A stretch of 40,355 bases of DNA from contig JAIQFR010000030.1 in assembly GCA_020073205.1 (NCBI GenBank), positions 1-40,355 of the forward strand, read 5' to 3'. This DNA is from Terriglobia bacterium. GTDB lineage: Bacteria > Acidobacteriota > Polarisedimenticolia > Polarisedimenticolales > JAIQFR01. The position numbers and the translations under genes were made by a program. Below, one piece after another: positions 1-8,415 of this stretch; position 1 is the stretch's first letter; every line of letters begins with the position of its first letter. The notes under the pieces are model-generated. The model ran no database searches. It had not been told where the DNA came from and saw only the letters and a program-made list of their open reading frames with translations.

Positions 1-678
1 GCCGATCCTGAGCCCCGGAAGCCGATCGAGCACCCCGCCGAAGATCACGGAGCAGATGGCGAGACAGGTCTCGGCGGGCATCCCGACGAGCCAGGGCAGC
101 CAGTACCTCGGCATGCGCTCCCGTCCGAGAACGTCCCAGGGATGCACGAACAGCGCCGCGCCGAGATCGCGCGCCGCCTCGAGCACGGGGAAGACGCGCG
201 GGTCGTCGAGGTTCGCTTCTCCTACGTGGGTCCCGATCTGCGCTCCCGCGAACCCGAGCTCGCGGACGCAGCGCTCGAGCTCGCGAACCGCGTCGCGCGG
301 GTCCTGCATCGGAATCGTGCCGAGCCCCACGAAGCGGGACGGGTGCGCCGCGACCACCTCGGCGATGTGTTCGTTCAGGAGCCGCGCGAGGTCGAGGGCG
401 TCGGCGGCCCGGGCCCAGTAGCTGAACATGACCGGGACGGTGGACAGGCACTGCACGTCGACGCCGTGGGCCTCGCAGTCCATGAGGCGCCGCTCCGGGT
501 CCCAGCAGCTCGACTCGATCTCCCGGAAGATCTCGTCGCCGATCATCATCCTCGCGCAGCCGGGGTCGTGGCGCTCGAGGCGGACGAAACCGGGGTAGCC
601 GTAGCGCGCGTCGAGATCGGGCCAGCCGGGAGGCAGGATGTGGGTGTGAAGGTCGATCTTCAGCGGCCCGGGCTCCAA
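1..678 (-). CDS. 2-amino-3-carboxymuconate-6-semialdehyde decarboxylase, partial (C-terminus beyond window)
   Basis: ACMSD-type amidohydrolase. It decarboxylates 2-amino-3-carboxymuconate-6-semialdehyde, the product of the dioxygenase encoded just upstream, and so diverts tryptophan-derived carbon away from quinolinate and NAD. Reading the minus strand, an open frame of about 226 codons runs off position 1. The N-terminus has the metal-binding HxH motif (KIDLHTHIL), and about residue 190 shows the family-typical FVHPWD block. No ATG is available. The best start is TTG at 678, with GAGGAG nine bases upstream, and it lies 13 bases beyond the stop of the dioxygenase gene. The gene order matches bacterial 3-hydroxyanthranilate and 2-nitrobenzoate degradation clusters (nbaC-nbaD). 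The family call is firm; the exact start is less so. Confidence 0.87.
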   Translation of the reverse strand, partial: MEPGPLKIDLHTHILPPGWPDLDARYGYPGFVRLERHDPGCARMMIGDEIFREIESSCWDPERRLMDCEAHGVDVQCLSTVPVMFSYWARAADALDLARLLNEHIAEVVAAHPSRFVGLGTIPMQDPRDAVRELERCVRELGFAGAQIGTHVGEANLDDPRVFPVLEAARDLGAALFVHPWDVLGRERMPRYWLPWLVGMPAETCLAICSVIFGGVLDRLPGLRIG

Positions 679-691
679 GCGGGTGGTCTCC

Positions 692-1216
692 TCACGCTCC
701 CGTCGGGGCCGGGGGACGCATCACCGCCCCGCACTTACGGCAGGTCCGCCGGCTCACGTCGACGTAGAAGGCCTCGATGATCGGCTTGAGCTGCGTGCCG
801 AGGTCCTTGCAGTGGAACGCGGCGTCGTGCAGCGCCTCGCCGCACGACTCGCAGAACCAGCGCAGGTGGTCGATCTCGTCCGGCTTCCTCATGCGCTCGA
901 CCACCAGGCCGACGGTACCCGCCGGCCGCTGGGGGGAATGCGGGACGCGCGCGGGCAGCAGGAAGATGTCCCCCTCCCGGACCGCGACGTCGCGCGCATT
1001 CCCGTCCTCCACGACCCGGACCACGATATCGCCCTCGACCTGAAAGAACAGCTCCTCGCCGTCCTCGACGTGGAAATCCTTTCTCGCGTTCGGACCGCCG
1101 ACGACCATCACGAGGAACTCGGCATCCTGCCAGATCATCTTGTTGCCGACGGGCGGCTTGAGCAGGTGTCGATGCTCGTCGATCCAGGCCCTGAGGTTGA
1201 AAGCCGAAAGCGCCAT
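692..1216 (-). CDS. 3-hydroxyanthranilate 3,4-dioxygenase
   Basis: Cupin ring-cleavage dioxygenase that opens 3-hydroxyanthranilate to 2-amino-3-carboxymuconate-6-semialdehyde in the kynurenine pathway. The 174-residue length is normal for the bacterial enzyme. Catalytic iron ligands are visible as H49, E55 and H93. The C-terminal rubredoxin-like iron site found in bacterial members is present as two CxxC pairs (C122/C125 and C159/C162). ATG at 1216 follows a GGAGGG ribosome site at 7-base spacing. The next gene downstream is ACMS decarboxylase, so the two form an operon for consecutive reactions. This is one of the surest functional calls in the window. Confidence 0.95.
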   Translation of the reverse strand: MALSAFNLRAWIDEHRHLLKPPVGNKMIWQDAEFLVMVVGGPNARKDFHVEDGEELFFQVEGDIVVRVVEDGNARDVAVREGDIFLLPARVPHSPQRPAGTVGLVVERMRKPDEIDHLRWFCESCGEALHDAAFHCKDLGTQLKPIIEAFYVDVSRRTCRKCGAVMRPPAPTGA

Positions 1217-1295
1217 GACGTCACCCTCCCCGGGAAACCCGACGATTGTACACCGCGCCGGGTCGGGGTCGGGGCTGCCGCGCCGGGACGTCCCT

Positions 1296-2408
1296 CTAGC
1301 GGCCGCTCTGGTCGTGCGGCACGGTCACGCTCGCGGTGGCGATCGTCGCCAGGCCCACGGCGTCCGTGACCCGGTAGACCACCGTGTAGACGCGTCCGCT
1401 ACCGCCGCCCGCGCGCTCCGCACGAACCGCGAAGTCGACGTCGGGAGTGCCGGCCAGGACCCCCTGCACGTCGCCGGCCGTGTCGCCGTCGCCGAGACCG
1501 TTGTCGGGCTCGTTGCTCGTGACGGATTCCAGGTTGACCGTGAAAGGCCCGCACTCGTCCACCCTCAGGTCCGCGTGGATGTCCAACATCCGGTGGTTGG
1601 GCGGCCAGAGGCGCGACGGGCTCACGATCACCTCGACCCGGGGCGGCGTCGTGTCGACCACTCGAATGACGACGTCGTCGGTGGAGGTCTTTCCGGTTGC
1701 GTCCGTGACCCGGAGCGTGATCGCGTGGGTGCCGACGTGCAGGACCACGTCGAGCACCCGGCCTGAGCCCAGGAGCGCCTGCGTCGACGTGCCGAAGTTC
1801 TCGAACCACTCGTAGAGCGCGATGTCGCCGTTGGGATCGGTGGACCCCGATCCGTCCAGCTTGACCGTCGCCGACGAATTCCCAGTGCATTCCACGACCT
1901 GATCGGGTCCCGCGTTCGCGACCGGTGGCTCGACTACGATCTTCGTAACGGCGAGCGTCGTGATGCGGCTCCCGTCGGTCACGGAGACCTGGATGGAATC
2001 GGGGCTGTCCTCGAAGACGCGCAGCGAGTCGCCGGCATGCCCCGCCGCGTCGGTCTTGACCACCGCGCCGGCGGATGCGAGGACGCCGGCGGTGGCTCCG
2101 AACGTGACGTCGAGATTCGGCTGCGGCGCGCCTGTCGGGTCCGTCGCGACCACGAGGAGCGCGGTCTCATCGTAACGCTTGTTCCCGTGCGCCGGATCGG
2201 TCGGCGTGTTGGGATCGCTCGGATCGATCAAGATCCTGGGCGGATCCGCTGTCAAGAACAGACCGTTCTCGGCCTCGCGGCCCGCTCCGTTGAACAAGCT
2301 GTGGACCGGGTTCTTGTTCCCGTCGCCGTGGGAGCACGCGATGACGGCGAGAGCGAGTCCCACCAGGACGACGAGACGCACATCATGCCGTGAGGGATGG
2401 ATTGACAT
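1296..2408 (-). CDS. PKD/Ig-like repeat surface lipoprotein
   Basis: Predicted lipoprotein of 370 residues. A hydrophobic leader ends in a lipobox, VIAC, with the lipidated Cys at residue 25. After a short linker comes a bacterial Ig-like (Big_1/invasin-type) segment at about residues 45-150, then a PKD-type domain beginning VANAGPDQVVEC at about 155-245 with the typical DGSGSTDPNGD turn. A final beta-rich domain starts with DTTPPRVEV and contains SRLWPPNHRM. Such architectures are adhesive or structural at the cell surface; no catalytic domain is seen. ATG at 2408 has GGAGG nine bases upstream. The frame stays open far upstream to 4274, but that part is antisense to glycerate kinase and is not coding. 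Ligand unknown. Confidence 0.85.
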   Translation of the reverse strand: MSIHPSRHDVRLVVLVGLALAVIACSHGDGNKNPVHSLFNGAGREAENGLFLTADPPRILIDPSDPNTPTDPAHGNKRYDETALLVVATDPTGAPQPNLDVTFGATAGVLASAGAVVKTDAAGHAGDSLRVFEDSPDSIQVSVTDGSRITTLAVTKIVVEPPVANAGPDQVVECTGNSSATVKLDGSGSTDPNGDIALYEWFENFGTSTQALLGSGRVLDVVLHVGTHAITLRVTDATGKTSTDDVVIRVVDTTPPRVEVIVSPSRLWPPNHRMLDIHADLRVDECGPFTVNLESVTSNEPDNGLGDGDTAGDVQGVLAGTPDVDFAVRAERAGGGSGRVYTVVYRVTDAVGLATIATASVTVPHDQSGR

Positions 2409-2768
2409 GTGAGCAGTCCTCCTTGTCCGCCGGGCGGGGCACAGATCCATCGGTCTCCCGCAAGCGAGGCGCGTGACCGGCTCAATATACCGCGAAACCG
2501 CCCGCTTTAGGCCGGGAAAACGAACCCGCCGATCACCGCCCGGGAGAGGATCGAGCGCGCCGCGCGGCGCGCCGACGGGGAAGCGGCCTGACGGCGATCG
2601 GCCTTCGTCGAACGCTTCCCCGTTCGAACGCCTCCCGGGCACCTTTCTCGTAATTCGCATTTCCGGAGCGTGCTCTCGCCCAGCGAAAAGCCCGGAGCGA
2701 CAAGCGGCGCTCCGTGCGCGGATCTTGCGGAAGGAGCGGCCGTAGCGGCTGCCGCGGAGGGTACCGAC
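2409..2768. promoter_or_regulatory. Divergent intergenic region with palindromes
   Basis: This 360-base gap separates the minus-strand lipoprotein gene from the plus-strand glycerate kinase gene, so it should hold both promoters. TCGAACG at 2608-2614 and CGTTCGA at 2621-2627 form a 7-bp inverted repeat with a 6-base spacer. The second arm overlaps the self-complementary CGTTCGAACG at 2621-2630. These could be an operator, but no regulator is encoded beside them. I see no convincing sigma-70 hexamer pair and no gene in the gap. Confidence 0.35.
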
Positions 2769-4154
2769 ATGGCCATCATCGGGAGCGTCAGGCGTTGGCT
2801 CGCTCCCCCGACCCCGGACACGCGGACCTTCCCCGCCCCCTCCGGCCGCCGGAGCGACGCCGATCTCCGCAAGGACGCCGAGTCGGTCCTGAGCCGGGCG
2901 ATTTCCGCGGCCGACCCGGAGACCGCGGTCGCGGGCTCCCTCAGGGCGGCCCCGCCTCCGATGCCCGCCGACGGGCGAGTGTGGATCGTCGCGCTGGGCA
3001 AGGCGGCGTCCGCGATGACCCGAGCGGCGTGCGGAGTTTTCGGGGAGCGCCTCGCCGGGGGCATGCTCGCGGTCCCTCCGGGTTTCTCCACCGCCGCCCC
3101 CGACCCGATCCGGCGGTTCGTCGCGGGCCACCCGCTCCCGGACGAACGAAGCGTCGAGGTGGCGCGGGCAGCGATGGAGATCGTCGGCGGCGCGCCGGCT
3201 TCGGACCTCGTGCTCCTGCTCCTGTCGGGCGGCGGCTCGTCCGTCGCCGCGCTCCCGCACGCAGGGCTGCGCGTCGAGGAGCTCGCCGACGCAACCGGCC
3301 GGCTGATCCGGGCGGGCGTCCCCGCCGGCGACCTGGCGGTCGTCCGGAAGCGCCTCGACGCGCTCAAGGGCGGCGGCCTCGCGCTCCGTTGCGTCGAGGC
3401 AAGGTCGCTGGCGCTGGTGATCTCCGATGTCCCGGGCGACCGCGTGGACCTGGTCGCTTCCGGCCCGATGTCGCCCGACGCCGCCCGCATCGGTGAGGTG
3501 CGCTCGATTCTGAGGCGCCACGGCGTGTGGACGGAGCTTCCACTGGCGGTGCGCGGTTACCTCGAGCGGTGCCTGGCCGGAGAGATCGCCGAGACGCCGA
3601 AGGCGGGACACGCCTGCTTCTCCCGCGTCGAGGCGCGCATGGTGGCCGGCTCGAAGGGGGCCGCCGAAGCCGCGCTCCACGAGGCGCAGACGTTGGGATA
3701 CGACTCGCAGGTCCTGTCCAATGAGCTCGTCGGCGATGCGCGGGAAGTGGGACGGCTCTTGGGAGAGATGGCGCGCTCCATGGCGGAGATGCGCCGGCCC
3801 GGGGAGCCCCCGCGGTGCGTCATCGCCGCCGGCGCGACCACCGTCCGCGGCGAGCTGGGCGACCACGTCGCGAGGAACCAGGAGCTGGTCCTGCAGGCGG
3901 CGCTGGAGCTGGACGGCCTCGAGGCCGCGATCCTCGCCTCGCTCGGCACGGATGGGGTCGACGGGGCCCTGCCCGCCGCGGGTGCGCTGGCCACCGGCGA
4001 CACCGTGCGCCGTGCACGGGATTCCGGACTCGATACCGAAGCCGCGCTCGGCGCCCACGACGCCTACGCACTCCTCAGGACGCTCCGCGACGTCGTGGTC
4101 GCCGGGACGGCAGGAGCTTACGTCGGCGACTTGCAGGTGCTCATGCTCGGCTAG
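2769..4154 (+). CDS. Glycerate 2-kinase (MOFRL family)
   Basis: ATP-dependent kinase converting D-glycerate to 2-phosphoglycerate, feeding hydroxypyruvate/tartronate-derived carbon into glycolysis. The protein shows the family blocks in order: an N-terminal DUF4147-type domain with LLLSGGGSS, VRKRLDALKGGGLA and SDVPGDRVDLVASGP, then the C-terminal MOFRL domain with RNQELVLQAAL and SLGTDGVDGALPAAG. The usual GGRNQE is DHVARNQE here, a small departure. I chose ATG 2769, with GGAGG eight bases upstream, giving 461 residues; the frame is open 33 codons further upstream without a ribosome site. The following small membrane-protein gene starts 11 bases after the stop, so they may be co-transcribed, although no functional link is evident. 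Confidence 0.9.
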   Translation: MAIIGSVRRWLAPPTPDTRTFPAPSGRRSDADLRKDAESVLSRAISAADPETAVAGSLRAAPPPMPADGRVWIVALGKAASAMTRAACGVFGERLAGGMLAVPPGFSTAAPDPIRRFVAGHPLPDERSVEVARAAMEIVGGAPASDLVLLLLSGGGSSVAALPHAGLRVEELADATGRLIRAGVPAGDLAVVRKRLDALKGGGLALRCVEARSLALVISDVPGDRVDLVASGPMSPDAARIGEVRSILRRHGVWTELPLAVRGYLERCLAGEIAETPKAGHACFSRVEARMVAGSKGAAEAALHEAQTLGYDSQVLSNELVGDAREVGRLLGEMARSMAEMRRPGEPPRCVIAAGATTVRGELGDHVARNQELVLQAALELDGLEAAILASLGTDGVDGALPAAGALATGDTVRRARDSGLDTEAALGAHDAYALLRTLRDVVVAGTAGAYVGDLQVLMLG

Positions 4155-4165
4155 TGCGGACGACG

Positions 4166-4873
4166 ATGGACGACCTCGAAGTCTACGACCTAGGTGAAGC
4201 GGACGGGAAGCGTCTTCGCCGGGTCCTCGCGCCCAAGATCCGGCGCGCGAGAGCCAGGCACCTCCCACCCTCACGGCGCTCGCCAGTCCCCGCCGTCGCC
4301 GGAAGCCTCTCGTTGCTCCTTCCCGGTTCGGGTCAACTGCTCGTCGGTCCGCTGCGCGTGGGTATCCTCCTCCTCAGCGCGGCGGCTTTCTTCGCAGCCT
4401 TCGTTTGGGCGATCCTCGCGACCTTCGACCGACTGATACCGACTCTCGATCTGCTCGGGGTGCCGCCGCAGGTTGCGGTGATCGCTCTGGGCGTGGCCTT
4501 GCTGTCCATCGGCGCGCTCCACACGGTCGGCGTGGTCGAGGCGCATCGCGTGGGTTGCGACGCGGCGGAAGCCTCGGTTCCCCATCCGGCGCTCACGGGG
4601 ATCGCTTCGCTCCTGGTGCCTGGATGGGGACAGATGCTCGGCGGCCACCGGGGGAGAGCTGCGACGCTCCTGGGAGCCGTCTGGGCGCTGTCCTTGGCGT
4701 GGGTCGCAGTGAGCCCTCCGGGGCAGCGAATTCTCTCTCTCGCGGGTGCCGCGCTGCCGTCGTGGGCGAGGGACGGCTTTGGCCCCGTGGTCCTGGTGTC
4801 TCTCACGGCGGTGACGTGGGTCCTCGCGGTCTACGACGCGGTCGCGGGGGCGCACACGGAGCAGGGCCGCTGA
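4166..4873 (+). CDS. Small multi-pass membrane protein with two PGxGQ repeats
   Basis: Unrecognised membrane protein of 235 residues. A charged N-terminal tail of about 45 residues precedes a first half with LLPGSGQLLVG leading into two hydrophobic helices, then a second half with LVPGWGQMLGG leading into further helices. The duplicated PGxGQ motif followed by a membrane hairpin resembles DUF5683/TM2-like proteins whose function is not established. ATG 4166 is 11 bases after the glycerate kinase stop. The same frame is open further upstream inside that gene but is not coding there. The gene converges on the M28 peptidase gene, with 13 bases between stops. A short GGCGC/GCGCC inverted repeat at 4874-4894 lies there and may be a weak bidirectional terminator. 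Confidence 0.7.
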   Translation: MDDLEVYDLGEADGKRLRRVLAPKIRRARARHLPPSRRSPVPAVAGSLSLLLPGSGQLLVGPLRVGILLLSAAAFFAAFVWAILATFDRLIPTLDLLGVPPQVAVIALGVALLSIGALHTVGVVEAHRVGCDAAEASVPHPALTGIASLLVPGWGQMLGGHRGRAATLLGAVWALSLAWVAVSPPGQRILSLAGAALPSWARDGFGPVVLVSLTAVTWVLAVYDAVAGAHTEQGR

Positions 4874-4886
4874 GGCGCCGATCTCG

Positions 4887-6422
4887 CTAGCGCCGAGCGC
4901 TCGGTGACCGCGCCCTGCCGCGACGCCCTTCTTCGAAGTCGTCCCAGAGCCCGAAGAGCTTCATCTGGGCGTCGAGTCCGGTCGATCGGAGCAGCGCTTC
5001 GACCTCCGCTCGGCTCTGTCGGGGCGCGGGCGAATCGGAGCGCTCGGCGAGGCCTGCGACGAGGACCGCGACGATCGCCGTGTTCAGCTTCAGCTCCCTC
5101 AGGTCGGCCTTGTCGAACGTGTCCGATTCGGCGTGGTAGTCGGCCAGGTACGGCGCGGCGTCCTGATTCGCGACCAGGGTCGGGACTCCCTCGACCAGGT
5201 AGTCGTAGTTGTCCGTGCCGACGAAGGCATCGGTCGTCTGGAGGAAGGGGCCGAGCCCCTCGACGGGGGCGAGGGCCTCGCGGGTCGCGGCGGCGAGGTC
5301 GGCGCGACCTCCCAGCGAGAATCCGCCGATCCGTCCGGTCCCTTCGTCGACGACGACCTGCGCCTTGACCCGGTCGAGGAGGTCCCGGTGCGCGCGAACC
5401 TCGCCGAGCGACCCGAAGAGCCCGAGTTCCTCTCCAGTGTAGAGCACGAATCGCAGCGTGCGACGCGGACGCGCGGCGCCGAGGACCGACCGGATCGTGC
5501 GGGCGGCGTCGATCACGAGGGCCGCGTTGCAGCCATTGTCGAGGGCCCCGCGCCCGAGGTCCCAGCTGTCGAGGTGAGCGCCGAGGATCACGACATCGTC
5601 CGGCTTCTCCCCGCCGCGGATCTCGCCGACGACGTTGCGGGCGGTGGCGTTCGTGGTGACGTCCGCGATCGAGACGACCCGGAGCCGGACCTTTCGCCCC
5701 TCCAGGAGGAGTCGCGCGAGACGGAGCGCCCCCTCCCGCTCGGCCACGACCGCCGGGAGGGACGCCATCGAGCCGTCGGACGTCGCGTCGTGACGGTAGA
5801 GGAGGCGTCCGGGACGGTTGGAGACGTAGAGGATTCCGGCGGCGCCTCCCTTCCGGGCCGCCTCGAAGAAGCCCGGCGTGTCGAGGTACTCCTTGAAGAG
5901 GTCGTCGATGGTCTTCATCGGCTCGCTGTGGATCAGCACCCAGCGTCCTCGCAGCCGGTCGCCGGCGGCCGCAAACCCCTCGGCATCGCCCCTGCCCACG
6001 TCGACGACCTCGGCCTCGAGACCCGACGGCGGGGTGGAGGCGCTGAACGGCATGGCCGCGACCCGCAGCGGCGTCCGCTCCCCCGCCTCCCCGGCGACGA
6101 CCTCGGCGGTCTCGGTCCTCGGGAGCCAGACATGGGGGACCGTGTACGCCTCGGCGTGGACGTTCTCGAGGCCGGCGTCGCGCAGCCGCGACAGTCCCCA
6201 TTCGACGGCGTGGTCGAGGGCCGGCGAGCCGGTCGGCCTCCCGCCGATGACGTCGGCGAGGTGACGGAGGTCGTCGACGACCGGCGTGGGTCCCAGGGCC
6301 GTCGCGACGATCGCCCGCGGCAACTCGCTCCCCGGGCTCTCCCCGGCGACCATCGGCCCCGCGAAGATGCCCGCACTGAGAAGAACCCCAACGAGCAGGC
6401 GGAGCGTGGCGCGGCGGATCAT
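4887..6422 (-). CDS. Secreted M28-family metallopeptidase
   Basis: Zinc exopeptidase of the M28 family, closest in layout to plasma glutamate carboxypeptidase/carboxypeptidase Q. The first 27 residues form a Sec signal peptide, so it should act in the periplasm or outside the cell. A PA-type insert with AAGILYVSNRPG lies at about residues 130-260. The di-zinc site reads H283 (in GAHLDSWD), the bridging D295 (GALDNG), the catalytic/ligand pair E331-E332 (TGEELG), D359 and H430 (DYHAESDTF), so it should be active. ATG 6422 has AGGAGG a few bases upstream; the longer 572-codon reading of the frame starts in the divergent promoter region. Its peptide substrate cannot be told from sequence. Confidence 0.9.
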   Translation of the reverse strand: MIRRATLRLLVGVLLSAGIFAGPMVAGESPGSELPRAIVATALGPTPVVDDLRHLADVIGGRPTGSPALDHAVEWGLSRLRDAGLENVHAEAYTVPHVWLPRTETAEVVAGEAGERTPLRVAAMPFSASTPPSGLEAEVVDVGRGDAEGFAAAGDRLRGRWVLIHSEPMKTIDDLFKEYLDTPGFFEAARKGGAAGILYVSNRPGRLLYRHDATSDGSMASLPAVVAEREGALRLARLLLEGRKVRLRVVSIADVTTNATARNVVGEIRGGEKPDDVVILGAHLDSWDLGRGALDNGCNAALVIDAARTIRSVLGAARPRRTLRFVLYTGEELGLFGSLGEVRAHRDLLDRVKAQVVVDEGTGRIGGFSLGGRADLAAATREALAPVEGLGPFLQTTDAFVGTDNYDYLVEGVPTLVANQDAAPYLADYHAESDTFDKADLRELKLNTAIVAVLVAGLAERSDSPAPRQSRAEVEALLRSTGLDAQMKLFGLWDDFEEGRRGRARSPSARR

Positions 6423-6596
6423 GACCCCTCCTCCCGGCCCGACTCGGGCCGGTTCCCGTATTCTGCACCGGGTTCTCTCTTCTCGAGCGCCTTGCGGCGG
6501 CGCGCGCGGTCTTCGGGTAGGCTCGACGGGCGGCTTCCGCGGCGGGAGCCGCCTCGTTGACAGCCGTCCGGCGCCCCACGCGGAGAGTCGAGGAGC

Positions 6597-8381
6597 GTGT
6601 TCCACTTCGACTACAAGGAGCTCCCGAAGGACCTCAAGGCGACCCGCGCCGATTTCGCGAGGCTCGCCCGCTACCTCGTGCCGGCCTGGAGACCTTCGGC
6701 CCTCATCCTCTCCTGCATCCTCGCGTCGTCGATCCTCGGCCTGATCCCGCCGCTCCTGATCCGCGAGGTCATCGATCGCGCGATCCCGGAGCGCGACGGC
6801 GCGCTCCTGAACTGGCTCATCGCGGGGATGATCGCGGCGCCGCTCGTGAGCGGGTTGATCGGCGTGTGGCAGAACTACCTGGTCACGCTGATGAGCCAGG
6901 GGGTGATGTTCGACCTGCGCGACGAGATCTACGGGAAGATGCTGAAGCAGTCGCTACGCTTCTTCACCCAAACAAAATCGGGTGACATCCTCTCCCGCAT
7001 CCAGAACGACGTCGGCGGCGTGCAAGGTGTCGTGAGCGGCACGCTGGTGTCGCTCGCCTCGAACGGATTGACCGTCGCGACCACACTGGTCGTGATCCTC
7101 AGGATGGACTGGCGGCTGTCGGTCGTCGCCGTGGGCGTGCTTCCGCTGTTCATCCTGCCGACGCGCCGCGTCGGCCAGATTCGCAGCCGTCTCTCGGGAC
7201 GGACGCAGGAGCGCCTGGCCGATCTCACCGCCCACATCCAGGAGACGCTCTCGGTCAGCGGCTTCCTCCTCGCGCGGTTGTTCGGCGCGCAGGGATTCGA
7301 GCGGGGGCGCTTCCGGGAGAAGGCCGCCGCGGTGCGCGACCTCCAGATCCAGCAGAGCATGCTCGGTCGCTGGTTCCTGATGTGGCTCGTGATGTTCGGC
7401 AGCATCGGCCCGGCGCTGATCTACCTCGCCGGCGGCCACGGGGCGATCTCCGGGAGGATCACGCTGGGCACGGTGGTCGCGTTCGTGTCCTACCTCGGAC
7501 GGCTCTACATGCCGGCCTCGGCGCTGGTCAACGCCCACGTGGACGTCATGAGCGCCGTGGCGCTCTTCCGGCGGATCTTCGAGTACCTCGACCTCCCCGT
7601 CGAGGTTCGCGATCCCGAGCGTCCGACGCGCCTCTCGAGTCCCCGCGGGGAGCTGCGCTTCGAGGGGGTCTCGATGGCCTACGAGGCGGATCGCTTGACC
7701 CTCGAGAACGTGTCGTTCGAGGCCCTCCCGGGCAAGATGGTCGCCCTCGTGGGGCCGAGCGGCGCGGGCAAGACGACGCTGACGTACCTGGCTTCGCGGC
7801 TCTACGACCCGGTACGTGGGCGCGTGACCTTCGATGGCGTCGACCTCCGCGGTCTCGCCCTCGAGGATCTCGCCCGATGGACCGCGAAGGTTACCCGGGA
7901 GACGACCCTGTTCCACGCCAGCGTGGAGGAGAACCTGCGGTACGCCCGGCCCGACGCCACGCCCGCCGACCTCGAGCGCGCGTGCCGACTCGCTCAGATC
8001 CAGGACGTGATCGAGAAGCTGCCGCAGGGCCTCGCCACCCTCGTGGGCGAGCGCGGATACAAGCTGTCGGGGGGCGAGAAGCAGCGCCTCGCGATCGCGC
8101 GCGTGCTGCTCCGCGACCCGGTCCTCCTGATCCTCGACGAGGCCACTTCGTCGCTCGACTCCCGCTCGGAGGCGCTCATCCAGGAGTCGATCGAGACGCT
8201 CCTCGAAGGGCGGACGAGTCTGGTCATCGCCCACCGGTTGAGCACCATCCTCCGCGCCGATCTGATCCTCGTGATGGATCGCGGCCGGATCGTGGAGCGC
8301 GGCGTCCACGGGGCGCTCCTGGCGAGGGGCGGCCTCTACGCGGCGCTCTACGAGCAGCAGTTCGGCAAGTCCGCCGTCTGA
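6597..8381 (+). CDS. ABC exporter, fused permease-ATPase (MsbA/BmrA-like half transporter)
   Basis: A 594-residue half-transporter that should work as a homodimer to export a lipid or hydrophobic compound. Six transmembrane helices occupy about residues 35-320. The ATPase domain has Walker A GPSGAGKTT near residue 386, the ABC signature LSGGEKQR near 490, Walker B LLILDEATSSLD near 510 and the switch histidine in VIAHRLSTI near 545. The start is GTG at 6597; AGGAG lies unusually close to it. The frame has no good upstream alternative. It is divergent from the M28 peptidase gene across about 174 bases. A lipid or glycolipid cargo is plausible because glycosyltransferase genes lie downstream, but that is inference. 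Confidence 0.92.
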   Translation: MFHFDYKELPKDLKATRADFARLARYLVPAWRPSALILSCILASSILGLIPPLLIREVIDRAIPERDGALLNWLIAGMIAAPLVSGLIGVWQNYLVTLMSQGVMFDLRDEIYGKMLKQSLRFFTQTKSGDILSRIQNDVGGVQGVVSGTLVSLASNGLTVATTLVVILRMDWRLSVVAVGVLPLFILPTRRVGQIRSRLSGRTQERLADLTAHIQETLSVSGFLLARLFGAQGFERGRFREKAAAVRDLQIQQSMLGRWFLMWLVMFGSIGPALIYLAGGHGAISGRITLGTVVAFVSYLGRLYMPASALVNAHVDVMSAVALFRRIFEYLDLPVEVRDPERPTRLSSPRGELRFEGVSMAYEADRLTLENVSFEALPGKMVALVGPSGAGKTTLTYLASRLYDPVRGRVTFDGVDLRGLALEDLARWTAKVTRETTLFHASVEENLRYARPDATPADLERACRLAQIQDVIEKLPQGLATLVGERGYKLSGGEKQRLAIARVLLRDPVLLILDEATSSLDSRSEALIQESIETLLEGRTSLVIAHRLSTILRADLILVMDRGRIVERGVHGALLARGGLYAALYEQQFGKSAV

Positions 8382-8415
8382 CGGCGCCGCGCTTTTCCTT
8401 GCGTTTTGTCCCCCG

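Noticed and set aside
2409-4274. Long minus-strand open frame continuing upstream of the PKD lipoprotein, opposite glycerate kinase
   Set aside because: The lipoprotein has a clear start, ribosome site and lipobox at 2408. The upstream part is Arg/Gly/Pro-rich antisense of a well-conserved kinase gene, as is usual in GC-rich DNA.
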